From NCBI GenBank assembly GCA_947378305.1, contig CANCJJ010000011.1, positions 1 to 64,000 of the forward strand: DNA of 64,000 bases, written 5' to 3'. Within the stretch, counting starts at the first letter, position 1. The number at the start of each line of letters is the position of its first letter. The DNA comes from Phenylobacterium aquaticum. Its GTDB lineage: Bacteria > Pseudomonadota > Alphaproteobacteria > Caulobacterales > Caulobacteraceae. The notes under the pieces are model-generated. The model did not search any database. It was not told where the DNA came from and saw nothing but the letters and a program-made list of their open reading frames with translations. A program made the translations under genes and the position numbers. Shown here piece after piece: positions 48,359 through 59,615 of the stretch.

Positions 48359-49627
48359 ATGCGCTATACTCTCAGCTCGTATGCTTGGGAGCATTGGGTG
48401 GACAGTCAGTTTCAGGACACTTTCGGTCGTCGTGCTTTCGTCGGCGGGCTCATCGGGGCCTCCGGATTAGCCCTAGGCATGGGATGCGCTGAGCGCCAAG
48501 ACTCCAGTTATCTATTAGGTGACCCACGCCCACCCGGGACGATCGTTTCCCTTAAGCGGCTAGGCTGGTATCCGGCGTTGGTGAACCGCTTGGTTCTTGG
48601 GCTTGCAAAAGTCGCGCCCGCCATCCCGATTGACTGCAGTTTTACGCCTTACCGGCTAATCTATTGGTCGACGACGAATGGCACACCGGTGCTGGTCTCG
48701 GCACTTTTGAGCGTTCCCAGCGAGAGGGTGCCGCGCGGACTTGTTCTATGGATGCATGGGACAAATGCGGACCGATCCAAGTCTGTTTCAGAGCCTAGCC
48801 TTCAAGAGGGCGTTGCGGTTTCTGCCGCTTTTGCTGGCGGCGGGTATGCCGTCATGGCCCCCGATCTCGTAGGCCTTGGGGTGTCCAGATCGCCACAGGC
48901 CTACTTATACAATCCGAGCACTCTGTCCGTGACGCTAGACCTGCTGGAAGTTGCGGCGCGTGGGCTTGGCGGACTGCTTCAAGTTCCTGAGAGGCAACTG
49001 TTTATTGCCGGCTTTTCGCAGGGCGGCCATGACGCGGCGGTCATTCATCGCGCTCTGGAAGCAGCAGAGCGCCCACCGATGCAGGTAAGGGCGACGGCAG
49101 CGGTTGCCGGGGCATATGATCTGGCCGGGACTTCAATTCCCTTCGCACTGCAAGGACGATCCGCTGGTTCATCTGCCTATCTGGGATTGGCGGCTCAGTC
49201 CTGGGCAACCTATTACGGCCAAGACTTGCAGTCCCTTATGACCGTTCCCGCGTCGAATCTGGTGGCTCGTGCCCTGAACGGGTCTCATGGGCATGACGTT
49301 CTAAAGCTATTGCCACGCAATCCGCGCGAGATGTTCCGAGCCGATTTTCTGCATGCCCAGGCGACAGGCGGTAGGCACTGGTTTCTTGAGGCGGCTCGCG
49401 CCAACGACGTGCGGGAGTGGGCTCCTCAGGCGCCTTATCGCGCCTATTTTGGGACCAGAGATGTAGATGTCAGCCCACAGGACTCACTCCACTTCGCCGA
49501 GGCTGCGCGCAGCCGCGGCGGCGATGCGGAAGCGCTGGCTGTGGGGCCCTATACGCATGGAGAGTCGGCGCTTCGCGCAGTTCCGCTCATCCGCAAGTGG
49601 TTCGATGAGCTTTCTAAAAGCGCCTAG
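48359..49627 (+). CDS. Alpha/beta hydrolase (secreted lipase/esterase-like), atypical codon use
   Basis: This 422-residue hydrolase has the oxyanion region 'LVLWMHGTNAD' (His133-Gly134) and the nucleophile elbow 'IAGFSQGGHDAAV' (Ser220), with a likely acid Asp in 'RDVDVSPQDS' and His in 'GPYTHGESAL'. The N-terminus 'FGRRAFVGGLIGASGLALGMGC' (in part) looks like a Tat signal with a lipobox-like GMGC ending at Cys43, so the enzyme may be exported and lipid-anchored. Substrate is unknown; it resembles secretory lipases and feruloyl-type esterases. The gene uses TTA, CTA and other A/T-ending codons more often than its neighbours, suggesting horizontal gain. The start is uncertain. Confidence 0.78.
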   Translation: MRYTLSSYAWEHWVDSQFQDTFGRRAFVGGLIGASGLALGMGCAERQDSSYLLGDPRPPGTIVSLKRLGWYPALVNRLVLGLAKVAPAIPIDCSFTPYRLIYWSTTNGTPVLVSALLSVPSERVPRGLVLWMHGTNADRSKSVSEPSLQEGVAVSAAFAGGGYAVMAPDLVGLGVSRSPQAYLYNPSTLSVTLDLLEVAARGLGGLLQVPERQLFIAGFSQGGHDAAVIHRALEAAERPPMQVRATAAVAGAYDLAGTSIPFALQGRSAGSSAYLGLAAQSWATYYGQDLQSLMTVPASNLVARALNGSHGHDVLKLLPRNPREMFRADFLHAQATGGRHWFLEAARANDVREWAPQAPYRAYFGTRDVDVSPQDSLHFAEAARSRGGDAEALAVGPYTHGESALRAVPLIRKWFDELSKSA

Positions 49628-49797
49628 GTTTCCCTGCGGGCATTATCCAGCAAGCGGCGCGCCTTTTCGGCCTCGGCCCTTGCCTGCGCCTTTTCCGGAG
49701 CGGACTGGCCGAACTTCACGCGATTGGCCGCAGCCTGGGCCTGGGCCTCGCCTTTTGCCCTGGCCTTGCGGACCTTGTTGAGACTGACGACTGTCAT
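49624..49797 (-). CDS. DUF4169 family small protein
   Basis: This 57-residue, Lys/Ala/Arg-rich protein starts 'MTVVSLNKVRKARAKGEAQAQ' (first 20: MTVVSLNKVRKARAKGEAQA) and continues 'AANRVKFGQSAPEKAQARAEAEKARRLLD', the pattern of DUF4169 ('N..R.K.R..A.A.A..N..K.G..K..K..A.A'), here given in part. It is probably one long helix. It begins 11 bases after the aspartate aminotransferase stop on the same strand, so the two are likely one message, and its stop overlaps that of the convergent hydrolase. No function is known. Confidence 0.8.
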   Translation of the reverse strand: MTVVSLNKVRKARAKGEAQAQAAANRVKFGQSAPEKAQARAEAEKARRLLDNARRET

Positions 49798-49808
49798 CGC
49801 CCCTGGAC

Positions 49809-51056
<1,248 letters not shown>

Positions 51057-51125
51057 TTAGCTGAAGGTCGGCCGCAGGCATAGGCCCCGCTTGACCGATG
51101 CGGGCGAACAGGCGACGGAACGGCC

Positions 51126-51842
51126 ATGCGCAGGCTTTGGACACTGATCACAAACATGGACCGTCAGGCCTGGCAGACGCTTGCCGTCTCCTTCCTGTTG
51201 TTTGGTGGCGTGGGGTTGGTGTTTTTGTTCGGGGCTCAGGCGCTGGGTTTTGATGGCGAGGCGACGCTGGAGCGCTGGCTTGGGGTCGCGTCCGGGCCCT
51301 GGGCCCTGCCTGTGGCCGTGGCCGCCTTTGCCGGGCTGGCCTTTCTCGGTGTCCCGCAATTCGTGCTGATTGCCGCTGCGGTCGTCGCCTTCGGGGCCTG
51401 GGACGGGTTTGTCTATAGCTGGATCGGAACCATGGTCTCGTCCCTGGTCGGATTCTATCTGGGTCGGTTGGCAGGGGCCAAGGCGCTCAAGTCCCTGGCT
51501 GGCGAGAGCCTCAATCGATTCATGGCCCAGGTCGGCCGCAACGGGTTTCTGGCCAGTCTCGTCGTTCGGCTGGTCCCCTCGGCCCCGTTCATCGTCATCA
51601 ATATGGCAGCGGGAATTACCCCCATGCGGGTTCTGGACTTCGCCACCGGGACGGCACTTGGGATTGTCCCGAAGATCGCCCTGACCGCCTTTGCCGGAAA
51701 CTCCATCGTCCGGTCGCTCAAGGGGGGCGGGATGGAAAGCCTCCTGGCTCTGGTTGCCGGGCTGGCCGCCTGGGTTCTGATCGGCTGGGCGGCCCGACGG
51801 TGGCTGCGAGACCGCTCGCCCTCCCCAGATTCGGAGATCTGA
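51126..51842 (+). CDS. TVP38/TMEM64 family membrane protein
   Basis: This 238-residue inner membrane protein has about five to six helices and the VTT (SNARE-associated/DedA-like) core: 'PVAVAAFAGLAFLGVPQFVL', 'GTMVSSLVGFYLGRLAG', 'LVVRLVPSAPFIVINMAAGIT' and 'ATGTALGIVPKIALTAFAGN'. The conserved Arg and Gly-rich re-entrant loops suggest a half-channel for lipid or ion transport; the substrate is not known. Its stop lies two bases before the GTG of the next gene, so the two are likely cotranscribed. Confidence 0.85.
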   Translation: MRRLWTLITNMDRQAWQTLAVSFLLFGGVGLVFLFGAQALGFDGEATLERWLGVASGPWALPVAVAAFAGLAFLGVPQFVLIAAAVVAFGAWDGFVYSWIGTMVSSLVGFYLGRLAGAKALKSLAGESLNRFMAQVGRNGFLASLVVRLVPSAPFIVINMAAGITPMRVLDFATGTALGIVPKIALTAFAGNSIVRSLKGGGMESLLALVAGLAAWVLIGWAARRWLRDRSPSPDSEI

Positions 51843-51844
51843 CC

Positions 51845-52468
51845 GTGTTGCGACTCTATTACTTTCCAGGGACCGTTGCCCTGGCCGTGCAGATTGCCCT
51901 GGAAGATGCCGGGGCCGACTTTGAGACCGAGCGGGTGGACTTCCTGAGCCAGCAGCAGCGGAGCCCTGAATTTCTGGCCATTAATCCCAAGAGCCGGGTC
52001 CCGGCCCTGGTCACGGATCGCGGCGTCCTGACCGAGGCCCCGGCCATGCTGACCTATATTGCCCAGACCTGGCCCGAGGCGGGGCTGGCCCCGCTGTTGG
52101 ACCCCTTTGCCCTGGCCCAGGTTCAGGCCTTCAATACCTATCTGTGCGCAACAGTTCATGTGGCCGCCGCCCACCGGCACCGTGGTTATCGCTGGGCCGA
52201 TGATCCGGTGGCCATTGCCGACATGCGCCGCAAGTCCCCCGAGGTCGTCACCGAGTGTTTCAACCTCATCGAGGCGGACTATTTCAAAGGCCCCTATGTG
52301 ATGGGGGAGACCTACACGATCTGCGACCCCTATCTGTTTACTGTCGCGGGCTGGCTGGAGCGGGACGGGATCGACCGAAGCCAGTTCCCCAAGGTCAATG
52401 CCCACTTCCAGCGGATGCGCGAAAGGGCAAGTGTGCGCAAGGTTCTTGCTGACTGGGGCGTCGAATGA
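51845..52468 (+). CDS. Glutathione S-transferase family protein
   Basis: This 207-residue protein has the thioredoxin-like N-terminal domain ('VLRLYYFPGTVALAVQIALEDAG', in part; 'INPKSRVPALVTDRGVLTEAPAML' with the cis-proline and the Glu-Ala/Ser glutathione-binding turn) and the helical C-terminal domain ('YVMGETYTICDPYLFTVAGWL', in part). It resembles beta-class bacterial GSTs, though the serine of the usual ES pair is Ala (EAPA). GTG 51845 is preceded by GGAG at eight bases; the frame is open upstream into the previous gene. Its substrate is unknown. Confidence 0.88.
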   Translation: MLRLYYFPGTVALAVQIALEDAGADFETERVDFLSQQQRSPEFLAINPKSRVPALVTDRGVLTEAPAMLTYIAQTWPEAGLAPLLDPFALAQVQAFNTYLCATVHVAAAHRHRGYRWADDPVAIADMRRKSPEVVTECFNLIEADYFKGPYVMGETYTICDPYLFTVAGWLERDGIDRSQFPKVNAHFQRMRERASVRKVLADWGVE

Positions 52469-52522
52469 GGATTTTGTGGAATAGTCTTGCGCCATAGTGG
52501 CGAATTCTATAGGAAGTCGTTC

Positions 52523-52588
52523 ATGCTTAGGTTCGCACACATTCGACGGCCAGACCTGGGGCTTAGCGGCCCCTGGGCGCCCCTCTAG
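52523..52588 (+). CDS. Possible leader peptide upstream of leuA
   Basis: A 21-codon reading frame with a good ribosome binding site (AGGAAG, six bases before ATG 52523) lies in the 206-base gap before leuA. Four of its 21 codons are leucine (CTT, CTG, CTT, CTC), but they are not consecutive. The peptide begins MLRFAHIRRPD and ends PWAPL. It overlaps hairpin-forming sequences described separately. Leader-peptide attenuation of leuA is known in several proteobacteria, so this is a reasonable but unproven candidate. Confidence 0.45.
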   Translation: MLRFAHIRRPDLGLSGPWAPL

Positions 52589-52613
52589 GCTTCGCATCGT
52601 CGCGGCCGGGCGC
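52558..52613 (+). promoter_or_regulatory. Alternative hairpins in the leuA leader
   Basis: GGGGC (52558-52562) can pair with GCCCC (52569-52573). A second segment GCGCCC (52577-52582), which ends at the leader peptide's last codons, can pair with GGGCGC (52608-52613). GCCCC is also repeated at 52579-52583, so the 5' GGGGC could instead take that segment and exclude the second pairing. No T-run follows, so a simple intrinsic attenuator is not evident. Confidence 0.35.
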
Positions 52614-52674
52614 TTCAGGGGATGACTGATCCGCCCGAACCCTATCCGATCCCTACCTGAAGCTGAGACCTCCC

Positions 52675-54273
52675 ATGACCGAAGTTGTCACTGCCGCCGC
52701 TGGCGCGGACACTGTTATTGCCCAAGACCCCAAGGACCGGGTCATTGTTTTCGACACCACCATGCGCGATGGCGAGCAGTCGCCCGGGGCTTCCATGTCC
52801 CTGGATGAAAAGCTCGAACTGGCCAAGATTCTGGAAGACATGCGCGTCGATGTGATCGAGGCGGGCTTTCCCATAGCCTCGAATGGCGATTTTGAGTCCG
52901 TCCGGCGGATTTCCGAGATCGTTACGGAAAGCACCATCTGTGGCCTGGCCCGGGCCGGGCAGGCGGACATTGATCGTTGCGCCGAGGCCATTCGTCCGGC
53001 CAAGCGGGGACGTATCCACACCTTCATCTCCACCAGCCCGGTCCACATGAAGTGGAAGTTGCAGATGGAGCCCGATGCGGTTCTGGACATGGTGACCCGG
53101 TCGGTCAGCCATGCCCGCAATCTGTGCGGGGATGTGGAGTGGTCAGCCGAGGATGCGACCCGCACCGAGCGGGACTTTCTGCGCCGCTGTGTCGAGGCGG
53201 CCATCCGGGCCGGGGCCTCGACCATCAATATCCCGGACACGGTGGGCTATACCTACCCGTCTGAATATGAAGCGATTTTCCGGGACCTGATCGAGAATGT
53301 GCCGGGTGCCGACGGCGTGATTTTCTCGACTCATTGCCACAATGACCTGGGTCTGGCCGTGGCCAACAGTCTGGCCGGGCTCCAGGGCGGGGCCCGTCAG
53401 GTCGAGGTTGCCATGAACGGCATGGGCGAGCGGGCCGGAAATGCGGCGCTGGAAGAGGTCGTCATGGCCCTGAAGGTGCGCGGTGACCGGTTGCGCCACC
53501 ACACGGGCATCCAGACCCAGCACATTACCCGCGCCAGCCGCTATGTCTCGGCGATCACGGGTTTTCCGGTCCAGTTCAACAAGGCCATTGTCGGCAAGAA
53601 CGCCTTTGCCCACGAGAGCGGCATTCACCAGGACGGCATGCTGAAGAATGCCGAGACCTACGAGATCATGAAGCCCGAAGACGTGGGGCAGGGGGCGACC
53701 AATCTGGTCATGGGCAAGCATGCCGGCCGCGCCGGTTTCCGGGAAAAGCTCAAGACCCTGGGGTATGAACTGGGCCAGAACGCCCTGAACGAGGCCTTTC
53801 AGCGCTTCAAGGACCTGGCTGACAAGAAGAAGCATGTCTTTGACGATGACATTGTTGCCCTGGTCGATGATGCCCTGGCCTCGGGCACGGACCGAATTCA
53901 GGTCAAGTCCCTTCGGGTGATTGCCGGTACAGAGGGCCCCCAGTCCGCTGACCTGGTCCTGACCGTGGATGGCGAGGATCATAGTGCGACGGCAACCGGC
54001 GACGGGCCGGTGGATGCGGTGTTCAATGCCATACGGATGGCCGTTCCCCATGGTGCCGACCTGCGATTGTTCCAGGTTCATGCCGTTACCGAAGGTACAG
54101 ATGCCCAGGCCCAGGTCTCGGTTCGTCTGGAGGAAGAGGGCCGGATCGCCACAGGCCAGGCTGCGGATACGGACACCCTGACCGCCTCGGCCAAGGCCTA
54201 TGTCAATGCGCTCAACAATCTGATGGCCCGCAAGGACAAGCGGCCACTTGGGGCCCTGGCCAGCCAGTTCTGA
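52675..54273 (+). CDS. leuA: 2-isopropylmalate synthase
   Basis: LeuA condenses acetyl-CoA with 2-ketoisovalerate, the first step specific to leucine synthesis. The 532-residue product has the TIM barrel with 'VFDTTMRDGEQSPGASMS' (Arg31, Asp32), 'NIPDTVGYTYPSEY', the metal ligands in 'FSTHCHNDLGLAVANSLAG' and 'GERAGNAALEEVVMAL', then 'HESGIHQDGMLKN', and the C-terminal LeuA dimer domain that binds leucine for feedback inhibition. Length is normal for the E. coli-type enzyme. The ribosome binding site is weak. The gap before it holds a possible leader peptide. Confidence 0.97.
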   Translation: MTEVVTAAAGADTVIAQDPKDRVIVFDTTMRDGEQSPGASMSLDEKLELAKILEDMRVDVIEAGFPIASNGDFESVRRISEIVTESTICGLARAGQADIDRCAEAIRPAKRGRIHTFISTSPVHMKWKLQMEPDAVLDMVTRSVSHARNLCGDVEWSAEDATRTERDFLRRCVEAAIRAGASTINIPDTVGYTYPSEYEAIFRDLIENVPGADGVIFSTHCHNDLGLAVANSLAGLQGGARQVEVAMNGMGERAGNAALEEVVMALKVRGDRLRHHTGIQTQHITRASRYVSAITGFPVQFNKAIVGKNAFAHESGIHQDGMLKNAETYEIMKPEDVGQGATNLVMGKHAGRAGFREKLKTLGYELGQNALNEAFQRFKDLADKKKHVFDDDIVALVDDALASGTDRIQVKSLRVIAGTEGPQSADLVLTVDGEDHSATATGDGPVDAVFNAIRMAVPHGADLRLFQVHAVTEGTDAQAQVSVRLEEEGRIATGQAADTDTLTASAKAYVNALNNLMARKDKRPLGALASQF

Positions 54274-54280
54274 GCCCGAC

Positions 54281-55162
54281 ATGCTCTGGATTTTGCTCAC
54301 GGTTGCGGCGGCCCCGCTTCAGGTGGCGCGCAATGCCTTTCAGCGGGGGGTGATGGGGGATGCTGGTCCGTGGGGAGCCACCCTGGTGCGCTTTCTGTTT
54401 GGCCTGCCTTTTTCCATCCTGCTGTTTCTGGTCGTCATCCGCCTGACGCCCGAGGCGCATGCCAACCCGACGCTTCGATTCTGGTTCATCGTGACCCTGG
54501 GGAGCCTGGGCCAGATTGCCGGTACATCCTGCATGCTTATGGCCATGCAGAGGTCGGGATTTGCCGTGGCGACCTTCCTGCAGCAGGGTGCCTTGCCCAT
54601 TGGGGCCTTGATCGGCTGGCTGGTCTTCGGCGATAGCCTGCGCGGCTTTCAGTGGGCGGGGATTGCCGTCACCTGTGCGGGGCTGGCGATCCTGTCTTGG
54701 CCGGGGCGGGCCGCTGAACGCGCACAGGTTGCGGGGGTGCTGTTTGGCCTGGCCGCAGGTGTCGGGTTTGCGGTGTCCCTGAACGGCTATCGACAGGCTG
54801 GCATTGCCCTGGAACCCCACCACCCGATCTATGCCGGCATAGGCTCCGTGGTCGCCGCCCAAGCCATTCAAACCCTGCTCGTTGGGGGATTGCTCGCTGC
54901 CTTCAGGCCCGGGGCGCTTGCGTCTGTTCTGGCCTCGTGGCGGGGATCCCTCGGCGCGGGCGCGTGCGGTGCTGCGGCTTCGGCCTTCTGGTTTTCCGCC
55001 CTGGCCATGGCCCCGGCCGGAGCCGTGCGGGCTGTTGGGGTTATCGAAGCCCCGATTGCAGCGGCTGCCGGACGGCGGCTGTTTCGCGAACACCTGACCC
55101 TGCGACAAATGCTCAGCGGAACCCTGACCGCCGTCGGGGTGGTCATGACCGCCCTGGGCTGA
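54281..55162 (+). CDS. DMT-superfamily (EamA-like) permease
   Basis: This 293-residue protein has about ten membrane helices in two halves, with 'TLVRFLFGLPFSILLFLVVI', 'GTSCMLMAMQRSGFAVATFLQQ' and 'AVRAVGVIEAPIAAAAGRRLF' as typical drug/metabolite transporter segments. It starts seven bases after leuA and is therefore probably in the same operon; a role in exporting amino acids or intermediates is conceivable but not shown. ATG 54281 begins the first helix ('MLWILLTVAAAPLQVARN'). It differs clearly from the other DMT permease in the window (14.0-14.9 kb). Confidence 0.8.
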   Translation: MLWILLTVAAAPLQVARNAFQRGVMGDAGPWGATLVRFLFGLPFSILLFLVVIRLTPEAHANPTLRFWFIVTLGSLGQIAGTSCMLMAMQRSGFAVATFLQQGALPIGALIGWLVFGDSLRGFQWAGIAVTCAGLAILSWPGRAAERAQVAGVLFGLAAGVGFAVSLNGYRQAGIALEPHHPIYAGIGSVVAAQAIQTLLVGGLLAAFRPGALASVLASWRGSLGAGACGAAASAFWFSALAMAPAGAVRAVGVIEAPIAAAAGRRLFREHLTLRQMLSGTLTAVGVVMTALG

Positions 55163-55197
55163 CAAGATGGATTATATCCTGATCAGGAGCGCCAATC

Positions 55198-56012
55198 GTG
55201 GGCAAGGACACGGATTTTGATCTTCGGACCCACTCAGAAAAATTGAGGGTGGAGGGTTACACCGTCATTGAAGACTTCCTGGACGATGCGGGTCTGTCCT
55301 CGGTGCGATCCGCCCTGGCATCGCGTATGGGAAGACACCTGGGCCGCAATGCCTTTGAGGGTTTCCAGACCGAGCGGATCTATACCCTCGTGGCGCGTGG
55401 AAAGGTCTTTGAGGACATCACAGAAAACCCAAGTCTTATGTCCCTCCTTGATGGCGTGCTTTTGCCCGGTTACCTGCTGACCGCAAGCCAATCCATTTGC
55501 ATCTATCCGGGTGAAAAGGCGCAAAGCCTGCATACCGACGACAGCTTCTACCGCCTGCCGCGTCCGAGACCTGCCATTAGCCAAAGCCTGATCCTCGCCA
55601 TAGATGAGTTTACGGCCGAAAATGGGGCGACTGAAATTATCCCTGGCAGCCATTTATGGAGCGACGCGGAGGTCGCAGGCCTGTCGCGTGAGGCTGCTGA
55701 AGCGCAACTCCAGCCTGTCGTCATGCCTGCAGGGGCCGCCATTGTCTTTCAAGGCACCTTGTTGCACCGCGGCGGTGCAAACAGCAGTTCAGCGCCCCGC
55801 CTGGCCCTGACAAACCAGTATTGCCAACCCTGGGGCCGAACCCAGGAAAACTTCTTTCTTGGCGTACCGAGACCTCAGGTTCGCGCCATGTCGCCGCGTT
55901 TGCAGGCCTTGCTGGGCTATGCCATCTGGCCGAGTTTCATGGGGCATGTGACAGCCTCCCATCCCTTGAAGAGCCTTGATCCGGACTGGAGTCCTCCATT
56001 GGTTGTCGATCC

Positions 56013-56016
<4 letters not shown>
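55198..56016 (+). CDS. Phytanoyl-CoA dioxygenase (PhyH) family protein
   Basis: This 272-residue Fe(II)/2-oxoglutarate-dependent oxygenase has the facial triad His112-x-Asp114 ('AQSLHTDDSFYRLP') and distal His190 ('FQGTLLHRGGANSS'), with Arg201 placed to bind 2-oxoglutarate. Family members hydroxylate diverse small molecules, so no substrate can be named. The start is GTG 55198 with AGGAG eight bases upstream. Its stop overlaps the ATG of modA (ATGA), so the two are translationally coupled, an unusual pairing. Confidence 0.85.
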
Positions 56017-58032
<2,016 letters not shown>

Positions 58033-58177
58033 ACCTCTTTCCTTGGGGCAGGCCTGATTGGCAGAACAGAAGTCTATGTCGCTGAACGATCTTTGTCGCG
58101 ACGAACGCCGCTGGGGGATGCCTGATACGGGCGTCAGACCTCCGGCATTGGCCTTGTCTTAGGGGAGCTTCAGCCAG

Positions 58178-59095
58178 GTGGCTCTGAGAGATAACCCTTT
58201 CGGGGAAGTCAGGTTGCCCCTCTTGCTGATGGCGGCCACCTCCGTTGTCGTGGCGGCCCTGGTGGCGCTCATTCTGCTGTTTGCTGACCGTCGGGAAACC
58301 GTCCAGACCCAGGCCTATGGGGTAACGCGGCAGGTCACCGACAAGGTTTCCGCGCCGGTCGGGGCCGTTCTGTCCCTCCCCATTCGTTGGGCGGGCGACG
58401 GGGCAAATTTTGTCGGAGGCTATTTCTTCGCCGTCTCAGAAAACCGTCGCCTGAAGGCGGAACTGCGGGACGCGGCACGCTGGCGGGAGTCGGCAGTGGC
58501 CCTGGCTGACACCAATCGCCGCTACAAGGCCCTGCTCGGGCTGAGTTTTGAGCCCCCTGTGCCGATGGTCACGGGGCAGGCGATTTCCGATGCGCGCGGG
58601 CCTTTTGCGAATTCACGGTTGGTCAATGCGGGACAGGCCAAGGGCGTCAGGATCGGCAATCCCGTCATGAGCGAGAACGGGCTAGTCGGCCGGATCGTCG
58701 GGGTCACGGAGAGCGCAAGCCGGGTCCTCCTGCTGACCGATGCCGCCTCCCGCACGCCAGTCATGATCGAGCGAACCAATGCCCGGGCCATTCTGCTGGG
58801 GGATGGCGGCGATAACCCCAAGCTGGCCTATCTTCGGGGGAGCGAGGCCGTTGCGCAAAATGACCGCATCCTCACCTCGGGGGATGGCGGGCTTCTCCCG
58901 CGGGGCCTTCCGGTGGGCCGGGCGGTGAAGAGTCTGGATGGCACCTGGCGGGTCGTCCTGTCCTCGGATGCCGGGCCAATCGACTATGTCCGGGTCTTGT
59001 TGTTTCAGGACTTTGGCCAGCTGGTGAATACAGATAAGCTCGACCACCCGTCACTGCCTCCGGGACCGCCTACGGTAAGCGCACCGTCTCCATGA
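58178..59095 (+). CDS. mreC: Rod shape-determining protein MreC
   Basis: MreC is the periplasmic bitopic scaffold that activates PBP2 and forms the elongasome. The 305-residue product has one membrane helix at about residues 13-35, a coiled-coil ('AVSENRRLKAELRDAARW') and the double beta-barrel MreC core ('VNAGQAKGVRIGNPVMSENGLVGRIVGV', in part; 'LTSGDGGLLPRGLPVGRAV'). The start is GTG 58178, with AGGGGAG upstream at a longer-than-usual distance, so it is not certain. The stop overlaps the mreD ATG. Confidence 0.95.
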   Translation: MALRDNPFGEVRLPLLLMAATSVVVAALVALILLFADRRETVQTQAYGVTRQVTDKVSAPVGAVLSLPIRWAGDGANFVGGYFFAVSENRRLKAELRDAARWRESAVALADTNRRYKALLGLSFEPPVPMVTGQAISDARGPFANSRLVNAGQAKGVRIGNPVMSENGLVGRIVGVTESASRVLLLTDAASRTPVMIERTNARAILLGDGGDNPKLAYLRGSEAVAQNDRILTSGDGGLLPRGLPVGRAVKSLDGTWRVVLSSDAGPIDYVRVLLFQDFGQLVNTDKLDHPSLPPGPPTVSAPSP

Positions 59096-59607
59096 GCCTT
59101 TCACCCGCACGCCCCCTGTCACCCTGGCGCTGGATTGGCCTGCCCGCCCTGGTCGTCCTTGGGGTCACTGTCTTGTTCATGACCCCGATCCGCGTGTTTG
59201 GACTTCAACCTCCCGAGCCGATATTTGCCATGGTTCCGGCCTTTGCCTGGGCCGTCATTCGCCCCTCGATCCTGGCCCCTTTGGCCCTCTTGATATTGGG
59301 CCTGACCATGGACCTGCTCTGGGGAAATCCCACGGGCCTCTGGCCCCTGTCCCTCCTGCTAGCCTATGGCCTGACCCTGTCGATCCGCAATATTCTCGCG
59401 GGCCAGGGACCCGGGGTCATGTGGACCTGGTTTGCAATCGCCTGTCTCCTCGCCGAGGTCAGCGGGGTTTTGATTACCAAGGTCATGACGGGAACCCTGC
59501 CCAGTTTTCTCGCCGTCTTCTGGCAACTGGCGGTGACCAGTCTGCTTTATCCCTTTACCGATTGGTTGATTGACCGGTTTCGGGATGCTGATGTCAGGTT
59601 CGGCTAG
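59092..59607 (+). CDS. mreD: Rod shape-determining protein MreD
   Basis: This 171-residue integral membrane protein has about five helices. MreD families diverge in sequence; the call rests on size, helix pattern ('PALVVLGVTVLFMTPI', 'LDLLWGNPTGLWPLSLLLAYGL', in part) and place between mreC and mrdA. MreD works with MreC at the inner membrane. It is coupled to mreC by ATGA and followed by mrdA eight bases after its stop. Confidence 0.88.
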   Translation: MSLSPARPLSPWRWIGLPALVVLGVTVLFMTPIRVFGLQPPEPIFAMVPAFAWAVIRPSILAPLALLILGLTMDLLWGNPTGLWPLSLLLAYGLTLSIRNILAGQGPGVMWTWFAIACLLAEVSGVLITKVMTGTLPSFLAVFWQLAVTSLLYPFTDWLIDRFRDADVRFG

Positions 59608-59615
59608 GGCAGATT

